Below are positions 1 to 13,396 of a DNA stretch of 64,000 nt, one piece after another. A program made the position numbers and the translations under genes. This DNA comes from Gadus chalcogrammus (taxonomy: Eukaryota > Chordata > Actinopteri > Gadiformes > Gadidae): NCBI RefSeq assembly GCF_026213295.1, contig NC_079414.1, forward strand, positions 11,348,362 through 11,412,361. Direction: 5' to 3'. The notes under the pieces are model-generated. The model made no database searches. It was not told the origin of the DNA and saw only the letters and a list, made by a program, of their open reading frames with translations. Numbering within the stretch: position 1 is the first letter of the stretch; each line of letters opens with the position of its first letter.

Positions 1-3000
1 GGAAAATTGTCTTTGGAAAATTTCGCCAACAGGGCGGCTCCAAAAAACGACGACATTGTCTATCTCCTATTTGGCCAATGGAATGTTCTGAAAACGCGTT
101 TTAGGCTATAACTCCCACACCGAAGCTCCCGCAGTCAAAACCTTTATATCCACATGTTGTTCACGGTAGCGTTTTGAATACTTGCTACGCGTTGTGCCGG
201 CGAAATGCACATTTCTTGTTATTCTTACCTCCCTAAAAGTGGGACCACAGCCCAAACCGTAAATGGTGCCGACACGCGAATTGCATGACTAGATCCAGAT
301 CTCTTCGGACTACGCAGACGACAAAATCCAGACACGCCGAACACTAGGTGGCGCTATACCAAGGGAAAACGCGTTTGGGGCTTTAACTCCCACACCGAAC
401 CTCCCACAGTCAAAAACTTGTACCCACATATCCACTGGAGTCTGCTGCATCTTTTGGCATAGGCCACGCCCATTTGCGTCTATAATTTTTTTTCGCAAAA
501 TCGCGAAAACCGTAAAACTGTTTTTTCGCTACTCCTCCCACATTTCTTGACCAATCATCACCAAACTTTGCACACGACATCTTCAGACAGACACGCAAAG
601 AAATTTTTGAACACTTTTTTGATTTGCCCTTTGACGACGAAACGGTAGCGTTTTGAATATTTGTTTATTAGCTACGTTTTACGTCGAAACGCAAAAAAAT
701 TAAAGAATACCAAAATTAAACATCGGATCAAGTCCAAATTTTTGACACATGTCGATGCTACCCCTACTGGCGTTCAGTAAAATAATCGGAATATTTCGCC
801 ATAAGGGGGCGCAATAAACGAGGAAATTGTATATCTTCTAATTGGCCAAAGTAATGTTCTTCAAACTATAAGGGAACCATCAAGGGGCAAACCCGAGTCT
901 ATATAAAAAATATGGCCAAGAATTATTAATGTGGGCGGGAGTTATTTGGCAAAGGATAATTGTCTTTGGAAAATTTCGCCACAAGGGGGCGCAAATAAAC
1001 GACGAAATAATACATCTCCTAACTGGCCAATGGAATGTTCTGAAAACGCGTTTTGGGCTATAACTCCCACACCGAAGCTCCCACAGTCAAAACCTTTATA
1101 TCCACAGATTCACTGGAGTCAGCTGCCTCTTTTGGCACACGCTGTTTCTCAATTTTTGAACACATGCTTCGCGTTGTGCCGGCGAAATGCACACTTCTTG
1201 GACCCCTGCATAACTGCTTGCAGTTCTAGTTATTATTCCCCCCTAGAAGTGGGTCCACAGCCCAAACCGTAAAAGGTGCCGACACGCCAATTGCATGACT
1301 AGATCCAGGGCCCTGAGTTCTAAGCAGACGACAAAATCCAGACACGCCGGCCACTAGGTGGCGCTATACCAAGGAATACGCGTTTGGGGCTATAACTCCC
1401 ACACCGAACCTCCCACAGTCCAAAAACTTGTACACACAGATGCACTGGAGTCTGCTGCATCTTTTGGCCTAGGCCACGCCCATTTGCGTCTATGAATATT
1501 TTTCGCTAAATCGCGAAAACCGCAAAACTGTTTTTTCCCTACTCCTCCCACATTTCTTGACCAATCGACACCAAACTTTGCACACGACATCTTCAGACGC
1601 ACACGCATAGAAATCTTAGACAGTTTTTTGATCCGACCTTCGACGACGAAACGGTAGAGTTTTGAATATTGGTTTATTAGCTAAATTAGACGTGGAAAAT
1701 TAAAAATCCAAATAAATCCAAAATTAGACATCGGATCGAGTCCAAATTCTACACACATGTTGGTGCTAACCTTAATGACGTTCGATAAAAATTTCGGAAA
1801 ATTCCGCCATTAGGGGGCGCAATAAACGAGGAAATTGTATATCTTCTACAAAATTTCGCCGCGAAAACGCTACACTGACTTCTCGCTACTCCTACCACAG
1901 TCAAATCCTTTGTATCCACAGGTTCAGGGTAGCGTTTTCAACACATGCTTCGCGTTGTGCCGGCGAAATGCACATTTCTTGTCGCGTTGTGCCGGCGAAA
2001 TGCACACTTCTTGGACCCCTGCATAACTGCTTGCAGTTCTAGTTATTATTATTAGGGGTCCAAGCCAACAGGTTGGATCCCTATTGTTTTTGTAAGGATT
2101 ATTATTATTATTCTTACCTCCCTAAAAGTGGGACCACAGCCCAAACCGTAAATGGTGCCGACACGCGAATTGCATGACTAGATCCAGATCTCTTCGGACT
2201 ACGCAGACGACAAAATCCAGACACGCCGAACACTAGGTGGCGCTATACCAAGGGAAAACGCGTTTGGGGCTATAACTCCCACACCGAACCTCCCACAGTC
2301 AAAAACTTGTACCCACATATCCACTGGAGTCTGTTGCATCTTTTGGCATAGGCCACGCCCATTTGCGTCTATAATTTTTTTTCGCAAAATCGCGAAAACC
2401 GTAAAACTGTTTTTTCGCTACTCCTCCCACATTTCTTGACCAATCAACACCAAACTTTGCACACGACATCTTCAGACAGACACGCAAAGAAATTTTTGAA
2501 CACTTTTTTGATTTGCCCTTTGACGACGAAACGGTAGCGTTTTGAATATTTGTTTATTAGCTACGTTTTACGTCGAAACGCAAAAAAATTAAAAAATACC
2601 AAAATTAAACATCGGATCAAGTCCAAATTTTTGACACATGTAGATGCTACCCCTACTGGCGTTCAGTAAAATAATCGGAATATTTCGCCATAAGGGGGCG
2701 CAATAAACGAGGAAATTGTATATCTTCTAATTGGCCAAAGGAATGTTCTTCAAACTATAAGGGAACCATCAAGGGGCAAACCCGAGTCTATATAAAAAAT
2801 ATGGCCAAGAATTATTAATGTGGGCGGGAGTTATTTGGCAAAGGAAAATTGTCTTTGGAAAATTTCGCCACAAGGGGGCGCAAATAAACGACGAAATAAT
2901 ACATCTCCTAACTGGCCAATGGAATGTTCTGAAAACGCGTTTTGGGCTATAACTCCCACACCGAAGCTCCCACAGTCAAAACCTTTATATCCACAGATTC

Positions 3001-6000
3001 ACTGGAGTCAGCTGCATCTTTTGGCACACTGTTTCTCAATTTTTGAACACATGCTTCGCGTTGTGCCGGCGAAATGCACACTTCTTGGACCCCTGCATAA
3101 CTGCTTGCAGTTCTAGTTAGGGGTCCAAGCCAACAGGTTGGATCCCTATTGTTTTTGTAAGGATTTTTCTTCCTATTATTATTATTAGGGGTCCAAGCCA
3201 ACAGGTTGGATCCCTATTGTTTTTGTAAGGATTTTTCTTATTATTATTATTATTATACTTACCCCCCTAAAAGTGGTACCACAGCCCAAACCGTAAATGG
3301 TGCACACACGCCAATTACATGACTAGATCCAGATCTCTTCGGACTACGCAGACGACAAAATCCAGACATGCCGGCCACTAGGTGGCGCTATACCAAGGAA
3401 TACGCGTTTGGGGCTATAACTCCCACACCGAACCTCCCACAGTCCAAAAACTTGTACACACAGATGCACTGGAGTCTGCTGCATCTTTTGGTCTAGGCCA
3501 CGCCCATTTGCGTCTATGAATATTTTTCGCTAAATCGCGAAAACCGCAAAACTGTTTTTTCGCTACTCCTCGCACATTTCTTGACCAATCAACACCAAAC
3601 TTTGCACACGGCATCTTCAGACGCACACGCAAAGAAATCATATACAGTTTTTTGATCCGACCTTCGACGACGAAACGGTAGAGTTTTGAATATTCTTTTA
3701 TTAGCTAAATTAGACGTGGAAAATTAAAAAACCAAAAAATTCCAAAATTAGACATCGGATCGAGTCCAAATTTTAGACACATGTTGGTGCTAACCTTAAT
3801 GACCTTCGATAAAAATTCGGAAAATTTCGCCACTAGGGGGCGCAATAAACGAGGAAATTGTATATCTTCTACAAAAATTTCGCCGCGAAAACGCTACACT
3901 GACTTCTCGCTACTCCACAGGTTCAGGGTAGCGTTTTGAACACATGCTTCGCGTTTTTCCGGCGAAATGCACATTTCTTGTCGCGTTGTGCCGGCGAAAT
4001 GCACACTTCTTGGACCCCTGCATAACTGCTTGCAGTTCTAGTTTTTATACTTACCCCCCTAAAAGTGGTACCACAGCCCAAACCGTAAATGGTGCACACA
4101 CGCCAATTACATGACTAGATCCAGATCTCTTCGGACTACGCAGACGACAAAATCCAGACATGCCGGCCACTAGGTGGCGCTATACCAAGGAATACGCGTT
4201 TGGGGCTATAACTCCCACACCGAACCTCCCACAGTCCAAAAACTTGTACACACAGATGCACTGGAGTCTGCTGCATCTTTTGGCCTAGGCCACGCCCATT
4301 TGCGTCTATGAATATTTTTCGCTAAATCGCGAAAACCGCAAAACTGTTTTTTCGCTACTCCTCGCACATTTCTTGACCAATCAACACCAATCTTTGCACA
4401 CGGCATCTTCAGACGCACACGCAAAGAAATCATATACAGTTTTTTGATCCGACCTTCGACGACGAAACGGTAGAGTTTTGAATATTATTTTATTAGCTAA
4501 ATTAGACGTGGAAAATTAAAAAAACAAAAAATTCCAAAATTAGACATCGGATCGAGTCCAAATTTTAGACACATGTTGGTGCTAACCTTAATGACCTTCG
4601 ATAAAAATTTCGGAAAATTTCGCCATTAGGGGGCGCAATAAACGAGGAAATTGTATATCTTCTACAAAAATTTCGCCGCGAAAACGCTACACTGACTTCT
4701 CGCTACTCCACAGGTTCAGGGTAGCGTTTTGAACACATGCTTCGCGTTTTTCCGGCGAAATGCACATTTCTTGTCGCGTTGTGCCGGCGAAATGCACACT
4801 TCTTGGACCCCTGCATAACTGCTTGCAGTTCTAGTTAGGGGTCCAAGCCAACAGGTTGGATCCCTATTGTTTTTGTAAGGATTTTTATTATTATACTTCC
4901 TACCAAGAAAGTGGGAATACAGCCCATACCGTAAATGTTGCACACACGCCAATTGCATGACTAGATCCAGGTCAGTGAAGACTATGCAGACGACAAAATC
5001 CAGACACGCCGGCCACTAGGTGGCGCTATACCAAGGAATACGCGTTTGGGGCTATAACTCCCACACCGAACCTCCCACAGTCCAAAAACTTGTACACACA
5101 GATGCACTGGAGTCTGCTGCATCTTTTGGCCTAGGCCACGCCCATTTGCGTCTATGAATATTTTTCGCTAAATCGCGAAAACCGCAAAACTGTTTTTTCC
5201 CTACTCCTCCCACATTTCTTGACCAATCGACACCAAACTTTGCACACGACATCTTCAGACGCACACGCATAGAAATCTTAGACAGTTTTTTGATCCGACC
5301 TTCGACGACGAAACGGTAGAGTTTTGAATATTGGTTTATTAGCTAAATTAGACGTGGAAAATTAAAAATCCAAAAAAATCCAAAATTAGACATCGGATCG
5401 AGTCCAAATTCTACACACATGTTGGTGCTAACCTTAATGACGTTCGATAAAAATTTCGGAAAATTCCGCCATTAGGGGGCGCAATAAACGAGGAAATTGT
5501 ATATCTTCTACAAAATTTCGCCGCGAAAACGCTACACTGACTTCTCGCTACTCCTACCACAGTCAAATCCTTTGTATCCACAGGTTCAGGGTAGCGTTTT
5601 CAACACATGCTTCGCGTTGTGCCGGCGAAATGCACATTTCTTGTCGCGTTGTGCCGGCGAAATGCACACTTCTTGGACCCCTGCATAACTGCTTGCAGTT
5701 CTAGTTATTATTATTCCCCCCTAGAAGTGGGTCCACAGCCCAAACCGTAAATGGTGCCGACACGCCAATTGCATGACTAGATCCAGGGCCCTGAGTTCTA
5801 AGCAGACGACCAAATCCAGACACGCCGGCCACTAGGTGGCGCTATACCAAGGAAAGACGCGTTTGGGGCTATAACTCCCACACCGAACCTCCCACATTCA
5901 AAACCTTGTACACACAGATTCACTGGAGTCTGCTGCATCTTTTGGTATAGGCCACGCCCATTTGCGTCTATGAATATTTTTCGCTAAATCGCGAAAACCG

Positions 6001-7947
6001 CAAAACTGTTTTTTCGCTACTCCTCGCACATTTCTTGACCAATCAACACCAAACTTTGCACACGGCATCTTCAGACGCACACGCAAAGAAATCATATACA
6101 GTTTTTTGATCCGACCTTCGACGACGAAACGGTAGAGTTTTGAATATTCTTTTATTAGCTAAATTAGACGTGGAAAATTAAAAAACCAAAAAATTCCAAA
6201 ATTAGACATCGGATCGAGTCCAAATTTTAGACACATGTTGGTGCTAACCTTATTGACCTTCGATAAAAATTTCGGAAAATTTCGCCATTAGGGGGCGCAA
6301 TAAACGAGGAAATTGTATATCTTCTACAAAAATTTCGCCGCGAAAACGCTACACTGACTTCTCGCTACTCCACAGGTTCAGGGTAGCGTTTTGAACACAT
6401 GCTTCGCGTTTTTCCGGCGAAATGCACATTTCTTGTCGCGTTGTGCCGGCGAAATGCACACTTCTTGGACCCCTGCATAACTGCTTGCAGTTCTAGTTAT
6501 TATTATTATTATTAGGGGTCCAAGCCAACAGGTTGGATCCCTATTGTTTTTGTAAGGATTATTATTATTATTATTTCGTACGCCTTAGAAGTGGTACCAC
6601 AGCCCAAACCGTAAATGGTGCACACGCGCCAATTACATGACTAGAACCAGGTCCGGCACCGCTACTCAGATAACAAAATCCAGACACGCCGGTCCCTAGG
6701 TGGCGCTATACCAAGGAATACGCGTTTGGGGCTATAACTCCCACACCGAACCTCCCAGAGTCCAAAAAATTGTACCCACAGATGCACTGGAGTCTGCTGC
6801 ATCTTTTGGCCTAGGCCACGCCCATTTGCGTCTATGAATATTTTTCGCTAAATCGCGAAAACCGCAAAACAGTTTTTTCCCTACTCCTCCCACATTTCTT
6901 GACCAATCAACACAAAACTTTGCACACGACATCTTCAGACGCACACGCAAAGAAATCCTAGACACTTTTTTGATCCGACCTTCGACGACGAAACGGTAGC
7001 GTTTTGAATATTTGTTTATTAGCTACGTTTTACGTCGAAACGCAAAAAATTAAAAAAATACCAAAATTAGTCATCGGATCAAGTCCAAATTTTTGACACA
7101 TGTTGATGCTACCCCTACTGGCGTTCAATAAAATAATCGGAATATTTTGCCATAAGGGGGCGCAATAAATGAGGAAATTGTATATCTTCGACAAAATCTC
7201 GCCGCGAAAACGCTACACTGACTTCCCGCTACTCCTACCACAGTCAAATCCTTTGTATCCACAGGTTCAGGGTAGCGTTTTGAACACATGCTTCGCATTG
7301 TGCCGGCGAAATGCACATTTCTTGTCGCGTTGTGCCGGCGAAATGCACACTTCTTGGACCCCTGCATAACTGCTTGCAGTTCTAGTTATTATTCCCCCCC
7401 TAGAAGTGGGCCCACAGCACAAACCGTAAATGGTGCAGACATGCCAAATGCATGACTAGATCAAGATCCGTGGCGACTACGCAGACGACAAAATCCAGAC
7501 ATGCCGGCCACTAGGTGGCGCTATACCAAGGAATACGCGTTTGGGGCTATAACTCCCACACCGAACCTCCCACATTCAAAACCTTGTACACACAGATGCA
7601 CTGGAGTCTGCTGCATCTTTTGGGCTAGGCCACGCCCATTTGCGTTCATGAATATTTTTCGCTAAATCGCGAAAACCGCAAAACAGTTTTTTCCCTACTC
7701 CTCCCACATTTCTTGACCAATCAACACCAAACTTTGCACACGACATCTTCAGACGCACACGCAAAGGAATCATCAACAGTTTTTTGATCCGACCTTCGAC
7801 GACGAAACGGTAGCGTTTTGAATATTTGTTTATTGGCTACGTTTTACGTCGAAACGCAAAAATTCAAAGAATACCAAAAGTAGACATCGGATCAAGTCAA
7901 AATTTTAGACACATGTCGGTGCTACCCTTATTGGCGTTCAATAAGAA
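1..7947. repeat. Array of about 0.8-1.1 kb dispersed-type repeat units (block 1)
   Basis: The same ordered modules recur throughout. They are a block with ACTCCCACACCGAACCTCCC, a block with GGCCACGCCCATTTGCGTC, one with GACGACGAAACGGTAG, one with AGGGGGCGCAATAAACGAGG, and a tail ending CTTGGACCCCT-GCATAACTGCTTGCAGTTCTAGTT. Tails end near 1207, 2020, 3094, 4019, 4812, 5682, 6474 and 7363, so units are about 790-1075 bp. Heads starting AGGGGTCCAAG, the inverse of the tail end, occur at 2054, 3119, 3187, 4837 and 6514. Heads and tails are joined by (ATT)n tracts of varying length. This suggests a short-inverted-end, non-autonomous element that accumulated into its own ATT tracts or was then amplified in tandem. 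The family name is not recognised. The conserved 60-75 codon minus-strand frames inside are by-products of repeat conservation. Confidence 0.85.
1351..1364 (+). promoter_or_regulatory. CTCF-core-like motif carried by the array (representative copy)
   Basis: CCACTAGGTGGCGC fits the published CTCF core consensus CCASYAGRKGGCRS at all 14 positions. Identical copies lie at 3375, 4167, 5013, 5829, 7508 and 10077, and one-base or slightly poorer variants near 341, 2230, 6693 and 9284. All are on the plus strand. A second motif per unit, CCATTAGGGGGCGC, differs by one base, and at 3830 it is CCACTAGGGGGCGC, again a full match. The sequence shows only a consensus match; binding is not shown. Confidence 0.4.
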
Positions 7948-8437
7948 ATAGTGCAATTATTTTGATGCTGATGAGCCATTGAAGCAAGTTTACTTAAGAA
8001 AGAGGGCTCCCTTTTTATTTGACTTTTTTGGTTGTTGTTTCTTAGGTACTTGAATAAACAGTCTTGCATTTGAAATCTGTTGCCAGCAATTTCATTATTG
8101 CATTACCTTAATGGAATTCATTGGTTATATTAATTTATACTGAAACTTGATTTAAAGAAAATAAATCGTGGTTGAAATCGAAACCGCAATCTCTACCAGA
8201 AAAATCGCAATTTCAATTTTTTCTTAAAATCGTTCAGCCCTAATGCAAAGTGCTTCACTGCATTGACAGTATGCAAAGACAAAAAATTACACTTGACAGA
8301 CTGAATGCAAACCTCATGCGATTCTGATCCGCTTGTGTACTGTAATTTACTTAAATATTGAAATATTATTATAATTGTTCACTTGAGTTTGGATTGACGA
8401 CATAACGGTTTCATGGCATAATGAGGTTTTCTGTCAG
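7948..8437. other. About 490 bp insertion interrupting the array, with a hAT-like end
   Basis: The array unit stops inside the GGCGTTCAATAA module and resumes at TCGGAATATTTCGCC. The interval is AT-rich and shares nothing with the array. At about 8160-8242 it contains sequence ending in AATCGTTCAGCCCTA, which resembles the terminal inverted repeat of fish hAT-like MITEs whose ends read TAGGGCTGAACGATTTT. I find no matching opposite end. No credible reading frame is present. Confidence 0.5.
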
Positions 8438-10775
8438 TCGGAATATTTCGCCATTAGGGGGCGCAATAAACGAGGAAATTGTATATCTTCTAATTGGCCA
8501 AAGGAATGTTCTTCAAACTATAAGGGAACCATCAAGGGGCAAACCCGAGTATATATAAAAAATATGGCCAAGAATTAATAATGTACTGGAATTAATAATG
8601 TACTACAGATGCACTGGAGTCTGCTGCATCTTTTGGCCTAGGACACGCCCATTTGCGTCAATAATTTTTTTTCGCAAAATCGCGAAAACCGCAAAACTGT
8701 TTTTTCGCTACTCCTCCCACATTTCTTGACCAATTGACACAAAACTTTGCACACGGCATCTTCAGACGCACACGCAAAGAAATCATCAACAGTTTTTTGA
8801 TCCGACCTTCGACGACGAAACGGTAGAGTTTTGAATATTCTTTTATTAGCTAAATTAGACGTGGAAGATTAAAAAAACAAAAAATTCCAAAATTAGACAT
8901 CGGATCGAGTCCAAATTTTAGACACATGTTGGTGCTAACCTTAATGACCTTCGATAAAAATTTCGGAAAATTTCGCCATTAGGGGGCGCAATAAACGAGG
9001 AAATTGTATATCTTCTACAAAAATTTCGCCGCGAAAACGCTACACTGACTTCTCGCTACTCCACAGGTTCAGGGTAGCGTTTTGAACACATGCTTCACGT
9101 TTTTCCGGCGAAATGCACACTTCTTGGACCCCTGCATAACTGCTTGCAGTTCTAGTTCCTATTATTCTTACCCCCCTAAAAGTGGGACCACAGCCCAAAC
9201 CGTAAATGGTGCCGACACGCGAATTGCATGACTAGATCCAGATCTGTTCGGACTAAGCAGACGACAAAATCCAGACGCGCCGGTCACTAGGTGGCGCTAT
9301 ACCAAGGAATACGCGTTTGGGGCTATAACTCCCACACCGAACCTCCCACATTCAAAACCTTGTACACACAGATGCACTGGAGTCTGCTGCATCTTTTGGC
9401 ATAGGCCACGCCCATTTGCGTCTATAATTTTTTTTCGCAAAATTGCGAAAACCGCAAAACTGTATTTTCGCTACTCCTCCCACATTTCTTGACCAATTGA
9501 CACAAAACTTTGCACACGGCATCTTCAGACGCACACGCAAAGGAATCATCAACAGTTTTTTGATCCGACTTTCGACGACGAAACGGTAGCGTTTGGAATA
9601 TTGGTTTATTAGCTAAATTAGACGTGGAAAATCAAAAATCCCAAAAAATCAAAAATAGACATCGGATCGAGTCCAAATTTTAGACACATGTCGGAGCTAC
9701 CCTTACTGGCGTTCAATAAAGAATTCGGAATATTTCGCCATTAGGGGGCGCAATAAACGAGGAAATTGTATATCTTCTAATTGGCCAAAAGAATGTTCTT
9801 CAAACTATAAGGGAACCATCAAGGGGCAAACCCGAGTCTATATAAAAAATATGGCCAAGAATTATTAATGTGGGCGGGAGTTATTTGGCCAAGGAAAATT
9901 GTCTTTGGAAAATTTCGCCACAAGGGGGCGCAAATAAACGACGAAATAATTTTTATTATTATTCCCCCCTAGAAGTGGGTCCACAGCCCAAACCGTAAAT
10001 GGTGCCGACACGCCAATTGCATGACTAGATCCAGGGCCCTGAGTTCTAAGCAGACGACCAAATCCAGACACGCCGGCCACTAGGTGGCGCTATACCAAGG
10101 AAAGACGCGTTTGGGGCTATAACTCCCACACCGAACCTCCCACAGTCCAAAAACTTGTACACACAGATGCACTGGAGTCTGCTGCATCTTTTGGCCTAGG
10201 CCACGCCCATTTGCGTCTATGAATATTTTTCGCAAAATCGCGAAAACCGCAAAACAGTTTTTTCCCTACTCCTCCCACATTTTTTGACCAATCAACACCA
10301 AACTTTGCACACGACATCTTCAGACGCACACGCAAAGAAATTATCGGACAGTTTTTTGATCCGACCGTCGACGACGAAACGGTAGCGTTTTGAATATTGG
10401 TATATTAGCTAAATTAGACGTGGAAAATCAAAAATCCAGAAAAATCCAAAAGTAGACATCGGAACGAGTCCAAATTTTACAGACATGTTGGTGCTAACCT
10501 TAATGCCGTTCGATAAAAAAATCGGAAAATTTCGCCATTAGGGGGCGCCATAAACGAGGAAATTGTATATCTTCTAAAAAATGTCGCTGCGAACTGACTT
10601 CTCGCTACTCCTACCACAGTCAAATCCTTTGTATCCACAGGTTCAGGGTAGCGTTTTGAACACATGCTTCGCGTTGTGCCGGCGAAACGCACATTTCTTG
10701 TCGCGTTGTGCCGGCGAAATGCACACTTCTTGGACCCCTGCATAACTGCTTGCAGTTCTAGTTATTTTTATTTTT
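8438..10775. repeat. Array of the same repeat units (block 2)
   Basis: This continues the array after the insertion, with tails ending near 9133 and 10739. The copies include the AAACCCGAGTCTATATAAAA segment also seen in block 1 (near 890 and 2780), so at least two unit subtypes are interspersed. The last unit ends in CTTGGACCCCTGC and the TTCTAGTT tail at about 10764, followed by a short T/A tract, and the array stops there. Confidence 0.85.
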
Positions 10776-11774
10776 TCTACATCACAATTGCATGCTTTAA
10801 TAAAGTATTGTTTTACCTACCATTACGAGTCTCGTTTGGTTTAGTAGGGAATTCGCCCAATGGTGTGCAGCTGCTTGCTTATGGCTGGTTTAGACTACAC
10901 GATTTCAGCCCGATTTTTCCCGATTCGTTCGTCGCGGAAATTCTCGCTGGTGACGTCGGTGTGCGTATAAAGTGATGCGTGGTATGTGGACGCATCTGCC
11001 CTATGTGTTTGTATTCCATGGGGTAAGGGAAGAATGTTTAAACGGCACACAAAATCGAAATAAATACCTATTCACTCCATACGACTTAAAATTAATCTCA
11101 AAGTTGCATTTGTTGATTAATTATCATATGTGGAAGAAATCAATGCCTTCGCTCAGGGTAATTCAGTGAGCAATTGCAGATGTAAAGATAGAGATGGCTA
11201 CACCAAGCAGAGCGGTTACGTGTCAGTAGCCTTCATCTTCTCTTTTGTCTGACCTCTATCCATATTCTAGGCTTTTCGTTTTGAGTGTCTTTATAAAACC
11301 ATGTTTAAATTATGCGTAATATAACATTTCAATGTATAGGAAGTAGGCTGCTGTAGCCTATGTGTTTTGTTTATTTATTTAATACTGACTTCAATGGCAT
11401 TCAGCGTGGAGTAGAGGGAGATTGGAACGCACCTGACACTGTCCTCGTCTCTTATCCCAAACTATCATAGACCGGCCGACGGTTGAAGGCTGAATGCGCT
11501 ACAAATCATTGCGCTAAATACAGTCTAGTAAGCCTATATAGGCAATGTCAAATGTCTGACTAACCTCAGGGAATTCCGCGTCATTTCAAAATGTTTGGGT
11601 TCCGTGTAGTAGGCTACTTTAGCTAGACAGCCAGCTGCGATCGAACCTGAATTCGTTAAAGTGAATAAATGCGTATGGTACGCTTGTGTTCAAAATACCA
11701 AATTAGACCAAATTTGTTTGAAATTAGAACTAAAAGCAATATAATTGAAAAGGCACCACTTGAGTTTCCAAATA
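10776..11774. other. Non-coding stretch, one possible MITE-like end
   Basis: No supported gene. Around 10881-10970 the sequence TTTAGACTACACGATTTCAG followed by CCCGATTTTTCCCGATTCG resembles a common fish interspersed repeat, but I could not find a partner end. The remainder is AT-rich with short random frames only. Confidence 0.4.
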
Positions 11775-11782
11775 TCGATTAG

Positions 11783-13388
11783 TAGGGGTGTGCCAAAATA
11801 TCGATACTGCGACATATCGCGATATTTCGTCTTGCGGGACGTTATCGATATGCTGACGTCAAATATCGATATTTAAAGGTCCCATGACATGAAAATCTCA
11901 CTTTATGAGGTTTTCTAACATAAATATTAGTTCCCCTAGCCTGCCTATGGTCCCCCAATTGCTAAAACTTGCGTTTGGTGTAAAACGAGCACTAGCTGTT
12001 CTGCTCGCCTTTGAAAAAACGGAGGCTCAAGTGCGCTGATTTGGAATGTCTGTATTCTTGACGTCATCAGGAATCTCAGCTCCTCCCCTTACTCTGCCTG
12101 GCCCGCCCAGAGACGTTGGCCCGCCAATGAGACTCGACCGTGCGAGCGCCACATGTGTGTGTGTTTGTGTGAATACACACACTGTAACGCAAGTGTTTCT
12201 TGTCGGTTCTTTGACGTGTCTTGTATTTCCACAACGAGACTGCTGTGGGGGTTATGTTATCTCAGCCATGGTTGAGAAGGAATTGGGAGAAAGGAACTTT
12301 GGCTTTGACTGGCTGAAGTACATGAACTGCGTCATGCCGCCGGTTGCCGCGAGGCACCATCGCCCGGCAGCGGGCAGCCGGCAGCAGGCAGCGCGCGGTT
12401 CAGTCGACTTCAGGTTGATGTGAAAGTGGAAGAACCAGAGACGTCGCAGAACCCGACAAAGTCGTGTGTGATTCATTATATCGTCTGGAGGCGCACACCG
12501 CTTTTGGCCGTGATAATATGTATTAAATGATATAGATTTCTATGTATTATATGATATTATTTAGATATAGAGCTCCAGGATTGTATCGCAAGTGTTGTAC
12601 ACTTCCTTGTTATTTGGATAACCGTTCTGTCGGACTCTCGTCTCTGGTATTTCTACAACGAGACTCGTATTGGGGGTTATCTCAGCCAAGGTTGAGAATG
12701 AATTGGGGGGAAAGAACTTTGGCTTTGACTCCCTCAAGAACATGAACCACGACATGGAGGAGAAAGGGATTGTTGGCGGCGAATGTCTCCAGCTTGAGAC
12801 CCGCTGAGGGACCACCGCCGGAGGCGGAGGTGCCTAAGCGCTGCCCGGGAACAATCCCTTTCTCCTCCTTGTCGTGGTTCAGTCTACTTCACATTGATGA
12901 GGACGTTGAAGAACCAGGAACGTCGGAGAACCCAACGCGGTCGTTTGAGATTCATAATATCGGCTCACACATCTTTTGGCGGTTATAATATATATTATAT
13001 GATATTGATATCTACGTAGGCTATATGATAATATTTTGATATAGAGCTCCAGGACTCCCGTGTGTTCTAGAATATTTACAGAACACGGCTAAAGGCTGTG
13101 TGCGCCTCGCCATTGCGATACATCCACTGTAAACAGAGCGAATGAAACTAAGCAATGAAATGTTTTCTGCATTTATTTTGTTTTCTAATTTTCTGTTACT
13201 TTGCATAAAATGTTTTTGTAATCAATTCTGAATTTCTTCAGTGACACAGATATCGTGATGTATCGTGGGTGAAATTTCTTGCAATATATCGATAATCGCA
13301 GAATCGCTGTATCGTGATATTATCGTTATCATGGGTAAAATATCGTGATAGTATCGTATCGTGGGGTACCTAGTGATACCCAGCCCTA
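11783..13388. mobile_element. hAT-type non-autonomous DNA transposon with perfect 8-bp target duplication
   Basis: The element starts TAGGGGTGTGCCAAAATATC and ends in ACCCAGCCCTA. It is bracketed by identical octamers TCGATTAG at 11775-11782 and 13389-13396, the duplication length expected of hAT transposition. Both ends are rich in ATATCGAT/TATCGTGATA sequence in opposite orientation. Inside, from about 11876, lies a second repeat starting AAGGTCCCATGACATG that I recognise as common in fish genomes. Two diverged copies of an internal block lie at about 12225-12330 and 12645-12745. No transposase frame is visible. Confidence 0.8.
12745..12879. repeat. 30-bp inverted repeat (hairpin) inside the hAT-type element
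   Basis: The arms are 12745-12774 and 12850-12879. The right arm is the reverse complement of the left at 29 of 30 positions; the core pair is GAGGAGAAAGGGATTGTT and AACAATCCCTTTCTCCTC. The 75-bp loop is GC-rich and contains CGCCGGAGGCGG. The structure could fold as a long hairpin in RNA or single-stranded DNA. Confidence 0.85.
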
Positions 13389-13396
13389 TCGATTAG

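Noticed and set aside
310..10335. Recurring 60-75 codon minus-strand frames (KMSCAKFGVDWSRNVGG-type)
   Set aside because: They recur because the DNA repeat recurs. Start and stop positions drift between copies, and no family is recognised.
12046..12423. 125-codon frame inside the hAT-type element
   Set aside because: It crosses element-internal repeats and has no recognised similarity or transposase motif.
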